From positions 62,001-126,000 of the forward strand of contig DATCTN010000031.1 in the NCBI GenBank assembly GCA_036567965.1: DNA of 64,000 bases, read 5' to 3'. The notes below the pieces were generated by a model. That model did no database searches, was not told the DNA's origin, and saw only the letters and a list, made by a program, of their open reading frames with translations. The position numbers and the translations under genes are program-made. The stretch is from Candidatus Kryptoniota bacterium. Its GTDB lineage: Bacteria; Bacteroidota; Ignavibacteria; Kryptoniales; JAKASW01. This document shows positions 36,441 to 45,170 of the stretch, piece after piece (the first letter of the stretch is position 1; each line of letters opens with the position of its first letter).

Positions 36441-37493
36441 TTGAACAAATGCGAGATTAGTTTGACTTCAAAGACTATCCTCTTTACAATTGTCTTCTCA
36501 TCCGTTTTTCTATTTTCGTGCCATAAAACCGAGAATGTCCCGCTGAAATCCGAAATAAGCGTCTGCTTCACGGGTGACGTGATGCTGGCACGGGGCGTAA
36601 AGAACAGAGTCAGGAAGAACGGAAAGGAATTTCTTTTCGAAAAAATCCAACCGGTCCTGGATAGGTTCAACTATAGGTTCATAAATCTGGAGTGCCCGAT
36701 AACGCCTCTCGCCCATCTGCCTGATAAGCCTTACTCGTTCAGGGCCGACAGCAATTTCGTCGGCATCCTCTGCACGGCGCGCATAACTCACGCGACGCTG
36801 GCGAACAACCACATCAACGATCAGACTACTGAAGGTGCTCAAGACACCCACGATATTCTTCAGGAAAACGGTATCGTTCCGATCGGGCTCAAGAGAAAGG
36901 ATGCGACCTACTGCAATCCGGCGGAGATCAACGTCGGCAGAAGGATGCTCGCGATTTTTGCGGCACTCGGAATAGACATGAAATCGTCGAACATCTGGTA
37001 TTCGGGCGACTCGGTATTCGTAAACGGTATCAAACAGTACAGAGAGAAAAATCCTTCGGCGTTCATAGTCTGTTATGTGCACTGGGGGACGGAGTATCTC
37101 AAATTCCCATCCCACGATCAGGTGCAATCGGCCAGGACATTGATCGACGCGGGTGCCGACATCATCATCGGACACCACCCGCACGTGATCGAGTCGATAG
37201 ATTGTTATAAAGGGAAACTGATTTTGTACAGTCTTGGTAACCTGATTTTCGATCAGCATGACGCGGAGACCATGAAGGGGATCATGGCGGGCCTCTCTTT
37301 TCGTGACACAACTGTCGAAGCGGAAATAATTCCGTACGGCATAAAAGACTTTCGTCCCGTTCCTATAACCGCGGGAGAGCGGGCTCCGTTCAAAGAAGCG
37401 CTTCTATCGATCTCAAGGAATATTTCTTTGGACGAAAAGATAGACGGGTGGAGTGTGGGAAAAAGGCCATCACTGATTAGCGCTAAGAACTGA
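36441..37493 (+). CDS. CapA-family (PGA_cap) metallophosphatase-fold lipoprotein
   Basis: A 350-residue protein starting at TTG 36441 with no strong ribosome site, so the start is moderate. The N-terminus has a lipoprotein signal (VFLFSC, Cys27), giving a membrane-anchored periplasmic protein. The CapA fold follows: FTGDVMLARGV, FINLECPITP, LANNHIND, VHWGTEYLKFPS, IIIGHHPHVIES and LILYSLGNLIFDQ carry the metal-binding Asp, Asn and His residues of calcineurin-like phosphatases. CapA/PgsA proteins are tied to poly-gamma-glutamate or capsule, but no pgsB/C genes are nearby. The role here is unassigned. Confidence 0.88.
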   Translation: MNKCEISLTSKTILFTIVFSSVFLFSCHKTENVPLKSEISVCFTGDVMLARGVKNRVRKNGKEFLFEKIQPVLDRFNYRFINLECPITPLAHLPDKPYSFRADSNFVGILCTARITHATLANNHINDQTTEGAQDTHDILQENGIVPIGLKRKDATYCNPAEINVGRRMLAIFAALGIDMKSSNIWYSGDSVFVNGIKQYREKNPSAFIVCYVHWGTEYLKFPSHDQVQSARTLIDAGADIIIGHHPHVIESIDCYKGKLILYSLGNLIFDQHDAETMKGIMAGLSFRDTTVEAEIIPYGIKDFRPVPITAGERAPFKEALLSISRNISLDEKIDGWSVGKRPSLISAKN

Positions 37494-37991
37494 CTTGCCC
37501 GAATGCTTGCGGCCTGTGTCCGCAACGGACTAATATTCCGATGTGAAATTCCCGAAGAACTGGCTCAGTGAACATATCGTGAGTACGGATAAAAACCATG
37601 GTCCGTTCCTGAACTCGAAGGGAGTTTCCTAACCGGTTTATGATCCGCCGGATCTCTCCTCCTTCGTAGTCTCCGGATCGGTCTTCGGTCGTTTGAACTT
37701 CACATCGCCCCGCATCGTGTGACGATCGCTTATCAGCGCGGGGAGCCTCTCTGATGAAATATCCTTCGTGTGAACAAAGACTGCCAAAGGAGATTTACTT
37801 GACTCTGCCGATATACCGCGGGATCGTTGTCTCAAGCTGAAGCTGTCGGCGGCATCCCGATCTAATTGAAATTTGAACCTGTCCGGCTTCAATGTTGTTA
37901 TCGATATGAGCGGCATCAAATTGTTTTGCCGATCAACCCGTCGAATGTGTGATGCTTCGAGAACAAATCAGTAAAGTTGGCACTGAGAGTT
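37494..37991. other. ~500-base gap with one doubtful minus-strand frame
   Basis: Between the CapA gene and the aminotransferase gene. The only reading frame with coding-like codon choice is the minus-strand one at 37638-37919, listed separately. No RNA gene or repeat is evident. Confidence 0.4.
37638..37919 (-). CDS. Possible small protein, unrecognised
   Basis: A 93-codon frame starting TTG-ATG-CCG. Its codon choice (frequent GAT, AAG, CCG, TCG, GCG) resembles that of real genes in the window, and it fills an otherwise empty gap. Against it: no ribosome site is visible, the start is a TTG, and the product is basic and polar with no family likeness (for example AVFVHTKDISSERLPALIS). It could also be the remnant of a longer gene. 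Confidence 0.3.
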   Translation of the reverse strand: MMPLISITTLKPDRFKFQLDRDAADSFSLRQRSRGISAESSKSPLAVFVHTKDISSERLPALISDRHTMRGDVKFKRPKTDPETTKEERSGGS

Positions 37992-39344
37992 ATGGAATCC
38001 TTCACCGTAGAATCGAAAACAAAGAACCAAAATATTCACGATGAGCTAAAGCGATTGGACGATTCCCGATTGAGGGAACGACACACCAGGCTTAGCGCGG
38101 CTTACAAAGAATTCGCGTCTCAGAATCTCGCACTCGACCTGTCTCGCGGCAAGCCCGGCGCTGAGCAGCTCGACCTCTCGTCGGAAATGATGGATTGTCT
38201 TTCAAGGAACGACTACAAATCCCGTGACGGGATCGATTGCAGAAACTACGGTGGAGTCGACGGGATTCCAGAAGCCAAGGAATTATTTGCCGGTATTCTT
38301 GAGGCGCGCCCGAATGAAATAATGATCGGCGGAAATTCCAGCCTCGCGATGATGCACGACCTGGTCGCGAGAGGTATGCTACGAGGGCTCCCGGGAAGCG
38401 AGTTACCATGGCAAAAACTTCCCGCCGTGAAATTTATTTGTCCCAGCCCGGGCTACGACAGGCACTACTCGATATGCGATTACTTCGGAATAGAAATGAT
38501 CACCGTCGACTACCATGAAGACGGTCCCGACATGTCGCATGTTGAAAACCTGGTCGCTTCCGATTCGAGCATAAAAGGTATCTGGTGCGTACCCAAGTAC
38601 AGCAATCCGACCGGTATCACATATTCGGACGAAGTTGTCGAGCGACTCGCGGCAATGCCCGCGAAGGCTTCCGATTTCCGGATTTTCTGGGACAACGCTT
38701 ACGCTGTGCACCACCTTTCCGAAACTCCCGACAGACTGATGAACATTCTCGAGGCGTGCAGGAGATCGGGAAATCCCGACAGGGCATTCGTGTTCAGCTC
38801 GACTTCGAAGATTACATTTGCCGGAGGCGGCGTAGCGATGATGGCAAGCAGCGAAACCAACATCAACTGGCTGAAGAAACAGACGATCATACAAACGATC
38901 GGTCCGGACAAGCTTAACCAGCTGCGTCACGTTCGCTTTTTTAAAGACATGGCCGGAATCGAAGCGCACATGAAGCGTCACGCGGCTATCGTGAAACCGA
39001 AATTCGATCTCGTCCTCGACATCCTGGATTCACATCTTGGCGGAAAAGGAATTGCATCATGGAGCAGGCCGCGCGGCGGTTACTTTATCAGTCTTAACAC
39101 GCAGCCCGGATTCGCCAGGAGGGTTGTCGGTATGGCTGCTGCGGCAGGAGTAACGCTCACCGAAGCCGGAGCCACGTTCCCTCACGGCAAAGATCCAGCG
39201 GACCGGAACATCAGGATCGCCGCTACATACCCGCCTCTCTCCGAGCTCAAGCCGGCGATGATCGTACTTGCGCTCTGCATCGAGCTCACGGCGATTGAAC
39301 ACGAATTGTCGGCGCGCGGATATAAACATCCTGTCGAGGCTTAG
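37992..39344 (+). CDS. Class I aminotransferase of the Ic aspartate aminotransferase subgroup
   Basis: A 450-residue PLP aminotransferase. ATG 37992 is taken as the start; a TTG 15 bases upstream is possible. The family signature NLALDLSRGKPGAEQLDLS near the N-terminus, YGGVDGIPEAKELFA, GGNSSLAMMHDL, CPSPGYDRHYSICDYFG, VPKYSNPTG and FRIFWDNAYAVHHL lead to the PLP lysine (Lys273 in FSSTSKITFAGGG). The end carries IRIAATYPPL with the carboxylate-binding Arg. This subgroup has been described as aspartate aminotransferases of type Ic. If so it could transaminate 4-hydroxyglutamate with oxaloacetate, the one step missing from the gene group at 24.2-29.2 kb. Confidence 0.85.
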   Translation: MESFTVESKTKNQNIHDELKRLDDSRLRERHTRLSAAYKEFASQNLALDLSRGKPGAEQLDLSSEMMDCLSRNDYKSRDGIDCRNYGGVDGIPEAKELFAGILEARPNEIMIGGNSSLAMMHDLVARGMLRGLPGSELPWQKLPAVKFICPSPGYDRHYSICDYFGIEMITVDYHEDGPDMSHVENLVASDSSIKGIWCVPKYSNPTGITYSDEVVERLAAMPAKASDFRIFWDNAYAVHHLSETPDRLMNILEACRRSGNPDRAFVFSSTSKITFAGGGVAMMASSETNINWLKKQTIIQTIGPDKLNQLRHVRFFKDMAGIEAHMKRHAAIVKPKFDLVLDILDSHLGGKGIASWSRPRGGYFISLNTQPGFARRVVGMAAAAGVTLTEAGATFPHGKDPADRNIRIAATYPPLSELKPAMIVLALCIELTAIEHELSARGYKHPVEA

Positions 39345-39417
39345 CCGGGATTAGTGCGCGCTCCAGCACCCGCTCCGGCTCTTTCCAGGTTCACAATTTG
39401 TTATCAGGAGTTCTTGA

Positions 39418-40149
39418 ATGACGAAAGTGACAGAAATCGCGCCAGACGTGTATCGCATCTCGACATTTCTCACCGACGGGGATATTCAAATGAATCAATT
39501 TCTCGTGAAGGATGATGAACCTCTCCTGTGGCACACGGGACAAAAATATTTGTTCACCTATGTCCGGGATGCGGTGGCGAGATTAATCGATCCGTCGTTG
39601 ATCCGCCGGATCGGATTCAGTCATTTCGAACCGGATGAATGCGGTTCTATTAATGAGTGGCTCCAAGTCGCGCCGGCTGCACAGCACTTCTGTAGTATTG
39701 TCGGCGCCCGGATAAATATGCGGGATTACACTTCTAAACCAGCCGAAGGTCTGAATCATCTTGAAACGTTTACGACAGGCAAATATAAATTCCGGTTTAT
39801 CTCGACGCCTCATCTTCCGCACGGCTGGGACGCGGGACATCTTTTCGAGGAAGTAAACGGCACGCTCTTCTGCTCCGATCTTCTCCATCAAAACGGCGAT
39901 GCGGAGCCGCTTACCGCTTCGGATATCATCAGCGCGGCAAAGAAGAACTTCGTCGACTTCCAGGCGGGATCGTTCAGGGATTACATGCCGTACACAACAA
40001 ATACTGAGCGACAGCTCGGAGACCTCGCCGACTTGAAACCGAAGACACTTGCAATCATGCACGGCTCAAGTTTTAACGGAGATTGCGCGGAAGCGCTTCG
40101 GGATCTGGCGGCAACTATGAAGGAAGTACTGACCCGTCAAGGCACGTAG
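39418..40149 (+). CDS. MBL-fold diiron protein (oxygen-binding ODP-like)
   Basis: A 243-residue metallo-beta-lactamase-fold protein starting at ATG 39418, with AGGAG upstream. The metal ligands follow the flavodiiron/ODP pattern: HxExD in SHFEPDECGS, a His in TPHLPHGWDAG, the bridging Asp in FCSDLLHQ, and the last His in IMHGSSFNGD. There is no flavodoxin domain, so it is not a complete flavodiiron NO/O2 reductase. Stand-alone members such as those related to bacterial oxygen sensors bind O2 at a diiron centre. A role in oxygen sensing or detoxification is likely; partner unknown. Confidence 0.85.
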   Translation: MTKVTEIAPDVYRISTFLTDGDIQMNQFLVKDDEPLLWHTGQKYLFTYVRDAVARLIDPSLIRRIGFSHFEPDECGSINEWLQVAPAAQHFCSIVGARINMRDYTSKPAEGLNHLETFTTGKYKFRFISTPHLPHGWDAGHLFEEVNGTLFCSDLLHQNGDAEPLTASDIISAAKKNFVDFQAGSFRDYMPYTTNTERQLGDLADLKPKTLAIMHGSSFNGDCAEALRDLAATMKEVLTRQGT

Positions 40150-40320
40150 CACATCAAATGGTTTTTGATCCCGGAGTGAATCGAGAAGCGGTAAGATTGT
40201 CACAGTATCGTGCGGTAATTGCAAATGAAATCCCGAAAGGGTGACACTATTATCTCAAAAATTCGGAATTTGATAATTCGAGGAATCAAAGACATTTTGT
40301 AATCGTTGGAGGGGATGAAC

Positions 40321-40920
40321 GTGAAAATTTCAATTATCCTTTTTGAAGAGTTTGAGTCGCTCGACGTGTTCGGTGCGGTCGAGATATTCGGAAAGCTGTC
40401 CCCGGATTTCAGCGTCGAGTTCTATTCTATCGCGGGGGGAATCGTTTGTAATTCGGATAATGCCAGGGTGCAGACACTCTCGATGGACAAAGCTTACCAG
40501 AATACTGACATCTTATTCGTTCCCGGAGGGATGGGAACCAGAAACGAGGCAAGCAACGAGATTCTCTTGGAACACATCAGGCGGCTCGCGTCGCAATCGG
40601 AATATATTTTGTCGGTTTGTACAGGCTCTCTTCTTCTGTCGAAAGCCGGACTCTTGAAGGGGAAGAAGGCGACAAGCAACAAACGTGCGTTTTCCCTCGT
40701 CGCCCGGCAGGACCCGGATGTGGTTTGGGTGAAGAAAGCGAGATGGGTGAGGGACGGCAACGTTTATACTTCATCCGGCGTGACGGCTGGGATGGACATG
40801 GCGCTGGCGTTTGTCGAAGATTTGCTGGGGAAGGATACGGCCGACACGATAGGTACGAGAATAGAATACGAAAGGAATGCAGACAGCACCCGCGATAATT
40901 TCGCGGCGCTCTACGATTGA
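40321..40920 (+). CDS. DJ-1/PfpI-family protein
   Basis: A 199-residue protein. GTG 40321 is preferred because GGAGGGG (40308-40314) lies six bases upstream; an ATG at 40315 abuts that site. The Rossmann-like DJ-1 fold shows MKISIILFEEFESLDVFG at the start, DILFVPGG, and the nucleophile elbow SVCTGSLLLSKAGLL with its reactive Cys, followed by ATSNKRAF. This GATase1-like arrangement is that of the isonitrile hydratase/ThiJ-like branch. Substrate unknown. It ends two bases before the convergent desaturase gene. Confidence 0.88.
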   Translation: MKISIILFEEFESLDVFGAVEIFGKLSPDFSVEFYSIAGGIVCNSDNARVQTLSMDKAYQNTDILFVPGGMGTRNEASNEILLEHIRRLASQSEYILSVCTGSLLLSKAGLLKGKKATSNKRAFSLVARQDPDVVWVKKARWVRDGNVYTSSGVTAGMDMALAFVEDLLGKDTADTIGTRIEYERNADSTRDNFAALYD

Positions 40921-40922
40921 CT

Positions 40923-41903
40923 CTACGCCATCTCCAGCATGCGCCCGAAGATCACGTCGAAGCTGAAACTCTTCGAGTTCACACGCGACTCAATGAAGTC
41001 TGCGACTTTCTGGAGCCGGGCCGGAATGGACATGATTTTTTCCTGAGCCTTTCTCCCGATCTCGTTTAGCTGTGTCATCAGCGAGATGTTCCACGAACTT
41101 ATGAGCGCCTCTACGATTCTCTGGTAATCGCGCGGTCCGTAAATTCCGGAGCGCCGAACCACGTCCGCATATTCGTTGAAGTTCAGCATAGAAATTCCCG
41201 GCATGTCTATGCTTGGCATGACTCCGGCCGCGCTGTCGAGCGCCGCATTCGGATCTCGCGCGATAATCTCCTTGAACACGTTCAGGTAAAACGCATAATG
41301 TCGCGATTCATCCTGCGCAATCTTTTGCGTGATGTTGAAGAGTAAAGGCTCTTTATCACCTACGAGCTTTCCCGTGTTCAGGTGTGAGATCGCCGTCGCT
41401 TTTTCCTGGCAGCTTGTGTACACGAAAACTTTGTACGGATCTCCGCTCCATGCGGGGTGGAAGCCTGCCCGTATGTAATCGAACTGAAGTCTTTCGAGGA
41501 CTGCAAAATTCAGGAGTCGTGAATCCCGGATATAATCCCTCAGGAGATTTCCGTGACGATCTTCTTCGGCGGTCCAGAGCCCGTTCCACTCCTTCCAATG
41601 GGCTGCATCTCCGAGATTTTGCGCGATCAGTCTATGGAAATGCGGAAGACCCTCTTCGGTGAGAATGTTCAGAGTGATCGCGACACGCACGTTGTCGCTT
41701 ATTCCTTCCGCGCGTCTGCGGAGCTCGCAAATCTCCTTTTCGTTTTCAGTGTCCTGATCGGCGGGAAGAAATTCTGACGGGAACCACAGTTCGCGCTTCG
41801 ATTCATGTTTGGAAATCAACTCGCGTACGGGTTCTTCGAGGTCGCGCAACACCTCGTACTTGTCCCGGAGGCATCCCTCGGGTGAATGGTGAAAACTCTG
41901 CAT
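40923..41903 (-). CDS. Acyl-[acyl-carrier-protein] desaturase family
   Basis: A 326-residue soluble diiron enzyme; ATG 41903 (MQSFHHSPEG) is chosen because GAGAAGAGAG precedes it, while the open frame reaches 41960. Two helix-pair iron motifs are visible: TAEEDRHGNLLRDY (E-ExRH) and AQDESRHYAFYLNVF (D-ExRH). These match the EENRHG and DEKRHE boxes of plant stearoyl-ACP desaturases and actinobacterial DesA. It would put a cis double bond into ACP-bound acyl chains using O2 and reduced ferredoxin, which implies at least occasional aerobic growth. Convergent with the DJ-1 gene. Confidence 0.9.
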   Translation of the reverse strand: MQSFHHSPEGCLRDKYEVLRDLEEPVRELISKHESKRELWFPSEFLPADQDTENEKEICELRRRAEGISDNVRVAITLNILTEEGLPHFHRLIAQNLGDAAHWKEWNGLWTAEEDRHGNLLRDYIRDSRLLNFAVLERLQFDYIRAGFHPAWSGDPYKVFVYTSCQEKATAISHLNTGKLVGDKEPLLFNITQKIAQDESRHYAFYLNVFKEIIARDPNAALDSAAGVMPSIDMPGISMLNFNEYADVVRRSGIYGPRDYQRIVEALISSWNISLMTQLNEIGRKAQEKIMSIPARLQKVADFIESRVNSKSFSFDVIFGRMLEMA

Positions 41904-42040
41904 CTCTCTTCTCTGTTTTGGTGGGGAAAACCAAGCCGTTGACGCGTTCAATGCCATCAAGCGGGCTCAACGCGAATGAAGTTACCATAGCTGAAGCCGA
42001 CAAACAAGAATGAGAGTAGTGCCTCAGTTTACCCTCACGT

Positions 42041-42215
42041 GTCATTCCCGAATGTTCCTATCGGGAATCCAGGACAGAGCCTAACTGGATTCCCGCTATA
42101 AGCATGTCCCGATCGAAATATTCTATATATCGGTCACCGCGAAGCGGGATCCCGCATCATTTGAATGGCTATGATGTTAGAGCGGGAGATCCCGCAAGGC
42201 GGTGACGGGAATGAC
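42041..42215. repeat. Inverted-repeat element with GTCATTCCCG ends
   Basis: GTCATTCCCG (42041-42050) is the exact reverse complement of CGGGAATGAC (42206-42215). Between them are further pairs: TCGGGAATCC/GGATTCCCGC around 42060-42095 and GCGGGATCCCGC and GCGGGAGATCCCGC near 42134 and 42182. This looks like a miniature palindromic repeat of the common intergenic CGTCATTCCCG type. Confidence 0.6.
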
Positions 42216-42374
42216 ATGACTGTTGGATCGTCGGTACTCCTGACACGGCAGCGCGCAATCCAGGATTTCAAGCTGAGACACTACCAGAATGAGGGAAATC
42301 CGACGCCGGGTTAATTTGACGCTAATGGACGCACCATTTTTGAGAACTTCATCTATTTTGACAATCGCGCAATT

Positions 42375-42415
42375 GTCATTCCCGAATAATCTTACCGAGA
42401 ATGTGGAGGGAATGA
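42375..42415. repeat. Short second copy of the GTCATTCCCG repeat
   Basis: GTCATTCCCG recurs at 42375-42384 and its core TCATTCCC pairs with GGGAATGA at 42408-42415; ATTCCCGCTGTGGGA follows. It appears to be a shortened relative of the element at 42041-42215. Confidence 0.45.
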
Positions 42416-42545
42416 GGGAGATAGATTCCCGCTGTGGGAGCGTGCATACGATTGGCTCCTGTGGAAAGACCGGTTGTTTTATTCGGCGTGGAATTTTAGT
42501 TTCACTTTGAGAGATAATCCCAACAATTCAGCGATGAGACAAGAA

Positions 42546-42908
42546 ATGAGAGTCGAGAAGATAAACATTGCGCAGAAACTGAGCCTCTTCCGGGACTACT
42601 GGCAGCCGAAGATCGTCGGCGAGCTCAACGATTCGTATGTCAAGCTCGTGAAATTCAAAGGTGACTTCGTCTGGCACCATCACGAAAACGAAGACGAATT
42701 ATTTCTCGTCGTAAAAGGGAAATTCGTCATAAAGCTGAAAGACCGCGACATACATTTAGACGAAGGAGAATTCTTCATTGTCCCCAAAGGCGTCGAGCAC
42801 ATGCCGGTCGCGGCGGAAGAAGTTCATGTCCTCCTGCTTGAGCCCAAGACGACGCTGAACACGGGCAATGTCCGCAACGAGCGGACGGTGGAGGCGGGAT
42901 GGATTTGA
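42546..42908 (+). CDS. Small cupin-domain protein
   Basis: A 120-residue single-domain cupin. The ATG at 42546 (MRVEKINIAQKL) is the family-like start, though ATG 42534 is also possible. Motif 1 is WHHHENEDELFLVVKGKF, with two or three metal-binding His and a Glu, and motif 2 is GEFFIVPKGVEHMPVA, with its His. It probably binds Fe, Mn or Zn. It resembles cupins annotated as mannose-6-phosphate isomerase-like. The DUF3052 gene starts 23 bases downstream, so the two may be co-transcribed. Confidence 0.88.
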   Translation: MRVEKINIAQKLSLFRDYWQPKIVGELNDSYVKLVKFKGDFVWHHHENEDELFLVVKGKFVIKLKDRDIHLDEGEFFIVPKGVEHMPVAAEEVHVLLLEPKTTLNTGNVRNERTVEAGWI

Positions 42909-42931
42909 CCATTACAAAAGATGAACGGTGA

Positions 42932-43360
42932 ATGGCTAAGCCTGAAGTCCAACCGGCGGGCTACTCGGGTACTCCCCTCGTGGATAAGCTCGGGCTAAAA
43001 GAAAATTTCAAGATCAGAATCGTTAACCGGCCCGGATATTATTTCGATCTCCTTCCCCGATTGCCTAAGGGAATAAGAATCCTCACCGACCGAAAGACCA
43101 AAAAAGATCAGGTTCACTACTTTGTTAAAGAATCGAAGGAGTTGATGCGGGCGATTCCTGCGCTCAAGGACGAAATCGAACAGAACGGCACAATCTGGAT
43201 TTCATGGCCGAAGAAATCCTCAGGGGTTGAAACCGATGTTACTGAGGACGTTGTGAGAAAGTCAGCTCTCTCGAACGGACTCGTCGATGTCAAAGTCTGT
43301 GCGATAGACGAAATGTGGTCCGGACTTAAACTGGTTATCCCGGTTAAGAATCGTAAATAA
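42932..43360 (+). CDS. DUF3052 protein
   Basis: A 142-residue protein of the DUF3052 family. The opening AGYSGTPLVDKLGLKENFKI, the central WISWPKKSSGVETDVTEDVVR and the end GLVDVKVCAIDEMWSGLKLV are all diagnostic. The family is cytoplasmic and has no known function. It begins 23 bases after the cupin gene and precedes the MFS transporter by 41 bases, all on one strand, so a small operon is plausible. Confidence 0.9.
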   Translation: MAKPEVQPAGYSGTPLVDKLGLKENFKIRIVNRPGYYFDLLPRLPKGIRILTDRKTKKDQVHYFVKESKELMRAIPALKDEIEQNGTIWISWPKKSSGVETDVTEDVVRKSALSNGLVDVKVCAIDEMWSGLKLVIPVKNRK

Positions 43361-43401
43361 GATTTGGGAATTGAGCTTCACAACTCTCTCGAGTGGAGAA
43401 T

Positions 43402-44544
43402 ATGTTTAACGTAATCGTATTAGGACTGACGTCGTTCTTTACAGACATCTCGACTGAGATGGTCTATCCGCTAATCCCGTTCTTCCTCACCACGACACTC
43501 GGCGCGAGTCCCGCTGTGTTGGGACTGATAGAAGGTGTTGCCGAAAGTACCGCGAGTCTCCTGAAAGTAGTGTCCGGATATATCTCTGATAAGTTTAAAA
43601 GAAGAAGAATACTCGCGATTGCCGGATATTCATCGTCGACATTCGGGAAATTTCTTCTTTATGCCGCGAACTCGTGGGGAATCGTATTCCTGGGAAGAGT
43701 CGTCGACCGACTCGGCAAAGGTATCCGCACGGCTCCGCGCGACGCCCTAATCGCGGACAGCACCGACCCGTCAAAAAGAGGAATGGCATTCGGTCTCCAC
43801 AGAGCATTCGATACGACCGGCGCCGCGATTGGTGTCGTCCTCGCTTACTACTTTCTTACGCAATATTCGGGGAGCTTCACGAGAGTATTTCTCTGGTCAA
43901 TAGTACCAGCGATTATTGGCGTCATTCTTCTCTTCTTCGCGCGCGAAAAGAAAATCGTTTCAACTGACAGACCGAAGCCGCCATCCCTTCACTGGAAAGT
44001 GCTCCCGGGGAAACTGCAGTTGTTCCTCGTCGTCGCATTTGTTTTCACACTCGGCAATTCATCGAACACATTCCTCCTCCTTCGCGCGACAAATTTGGGA
44101 TTTACACCGGCTTCAGCCGTGCTCCTTTATTTGGTTTACAATCTTGTCTACGGACTGGTTTCCTATCCGGCAGGAAAACTCTCCGATCGAGTCGGAAGGA
44201 AGCGGCTTCTCGTCGCGGGTTATACATTCTACGGACTTGTTTATCTCGGTTTCGCGCTTGTGTCGGCACCCGGTGAGGCATGGATGCTCTGGGCGCTCTT
44301 CGGTCTGTACGGACTTTACAGCGGCTTCACGGACGGGATCGAGAAGGCGCTCATTGCTGACCTCGCACCTGCCGACGTGCGAGCGACTGCGATCGGACTT
44401 CATGCCACGATCCTCGGAATCGGACTCTTCCCGGCTTCATTTATCGCCGGCGAACTTTGGCAGCACATTGGACCGGCCGCGGCTTTCTATTTTGGAGGCG
44501 GGATGGGTTTGGTCGCGGCAGCAGGACTGCTTGCGGTCCTGTGA
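43402..44544 (+). CDS. MFS transporter
   Basis: A 380-residue, 12-helix major-facilitator protein. ATG 43402 is used; GTG 43393 is an in-frame alternative. It opens with TSFFTDISTEMVYPLIP, and the loop between helices 2 and 3 is SGYISDKFKRRR. The motif DRLGKGIRTAPRDALIADS is typical of a group of uncharacterised bacterial MFS exporters. The second half has a matching loop (SYPAGKLSDRVGRKRLL). Substrate unknown; this sub-group is often annotated as multidrug or fosmidomycin-like exporters without proof. It follows the cupin-DUF3052 pair. Confidence 0.9.
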   Translation: MFNVIVLGLTSFFTDISTEMVYPLIPFFLTTTLGASPAVLGLIEGVAESTASLLKVVSGYISDKFKRRRILAIAGYSSSTFGKFLLYAANSWGIVFLGRVVDRLGKGIRTAPRDALIADSTDPSKRGMAFGLHRAFDTTGAAIGVVLAYYFLTQYSGSFTRVFLWSIVPAIIGVILLFFAREKKIVSTDRPKPPSLHWKVLPGKLQLFLVVAFVFTLGNSSNTFLLLRATNLGFTPASAVLLYLVYNLVYGLVSYPAGKLSDRVGRKRLLVAGYTFYGLVYLGFALVSAPGEAWMLWALFGLYGLYSGFTDGIEKALIADLAPADVRATAIGLHATILGIGLFPASFIAGELWQHIGPAAAFYFGGGMGLVAAAGLLAVL

Positions 44545-44596
44545 TGATTGTGATCTCATTGCGTCGGGCTCGCGTGCTGCTCGATAAGAGAGTTGT

Positions 44597-45169
44597 ATGA
44601 ATAAACGAAAATGGATCTCATTCGTTGCTACCGTGTTCATGACCACGGTATGTTCCACATTCATTGGATTCGCAGTGTACGGAGGTCGGGTTTTCGATTC
44701 GCAGCATCCCGCATTCGGATTCATCGTCTATGGAGCGATCGGTGGAATTATCTTTTCGTCGTTCAGGTATATGCCGTCACCCGCTCCTCCGGTTGTCATT
44801 GTCATGGCCGCGGGCCTGAACGCTGCGATATCGCAATTGACAGATTGGATGCAGATATATATCAAAGTGTTATTTGTCGCAGCGATCGCGGGAGCGATTT
44901 ACGTATTCGAGAAGAAATATTTCGAGAGGCTTCAACAAATGCGGATTGCCCGTATCATGGTCTTCGCTTCGCTCATCGCTGTCGCGTACATCGTAGTCGC
45001 GCTCGTCCTCGATGCCACGCTCCTTGCGTCATCGAAAGGGGTCGGGTTGACTGTCCATGGAGACGTCTACTACAATCTGGCCGATGGTTTCTTCCTGGGA
45101 ATAGGATTGGGACTCGGTAGTGAACTCTCACAAATTTTGGTTGTGAAATCAAAACGGGGGGAAAATTAA
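44597..45169 (+). CDS. Integral membrane protein, unrecognised
   Basis: A 190-residue protein with about five to six predicted membrane helices (residues 8-28, 43-58, 65-80, 89-103, 118-140, 160-178) separated by short loops. The second loop KKYFERLQQMRIAR is basic. ATG 44597 follows GATAAGAGAG. No family is recognised. It ends one base before the start of the next gene, which has a signal peptide and a SnoaL-like fold, so the two are very likely co-transcribed and may work together. Confidence 0.75.
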   Translation: MNKRKWISFVATVFMTTVCSTFIGFAVYGGRVFDSQHPAFGFIVYGAIGGIIFSSFRYMPSPAPPVVIVMAAGLNAAISQLTDWMQIYIKVLFVAAIAGAIYVFEKKYFERLQQMRIARIMVFASLIAVAYIVVALVLDATLLASSKGVGLTVHGDVYYNLADGFFLGIGLGLGSELSQILVVKSKRGEN

Positions 45170-45170
45170 A

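Larger units (their letters stand above)
41904..42545. other. ~640-base non-coding stretch with palindromic repeats
   Basis: No supported gene. It holds two copies of an inverted-repeat element with GTCATTCCCG ends, listed separately, and the upstream region of the cupin gene. Confidence 0.5.
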
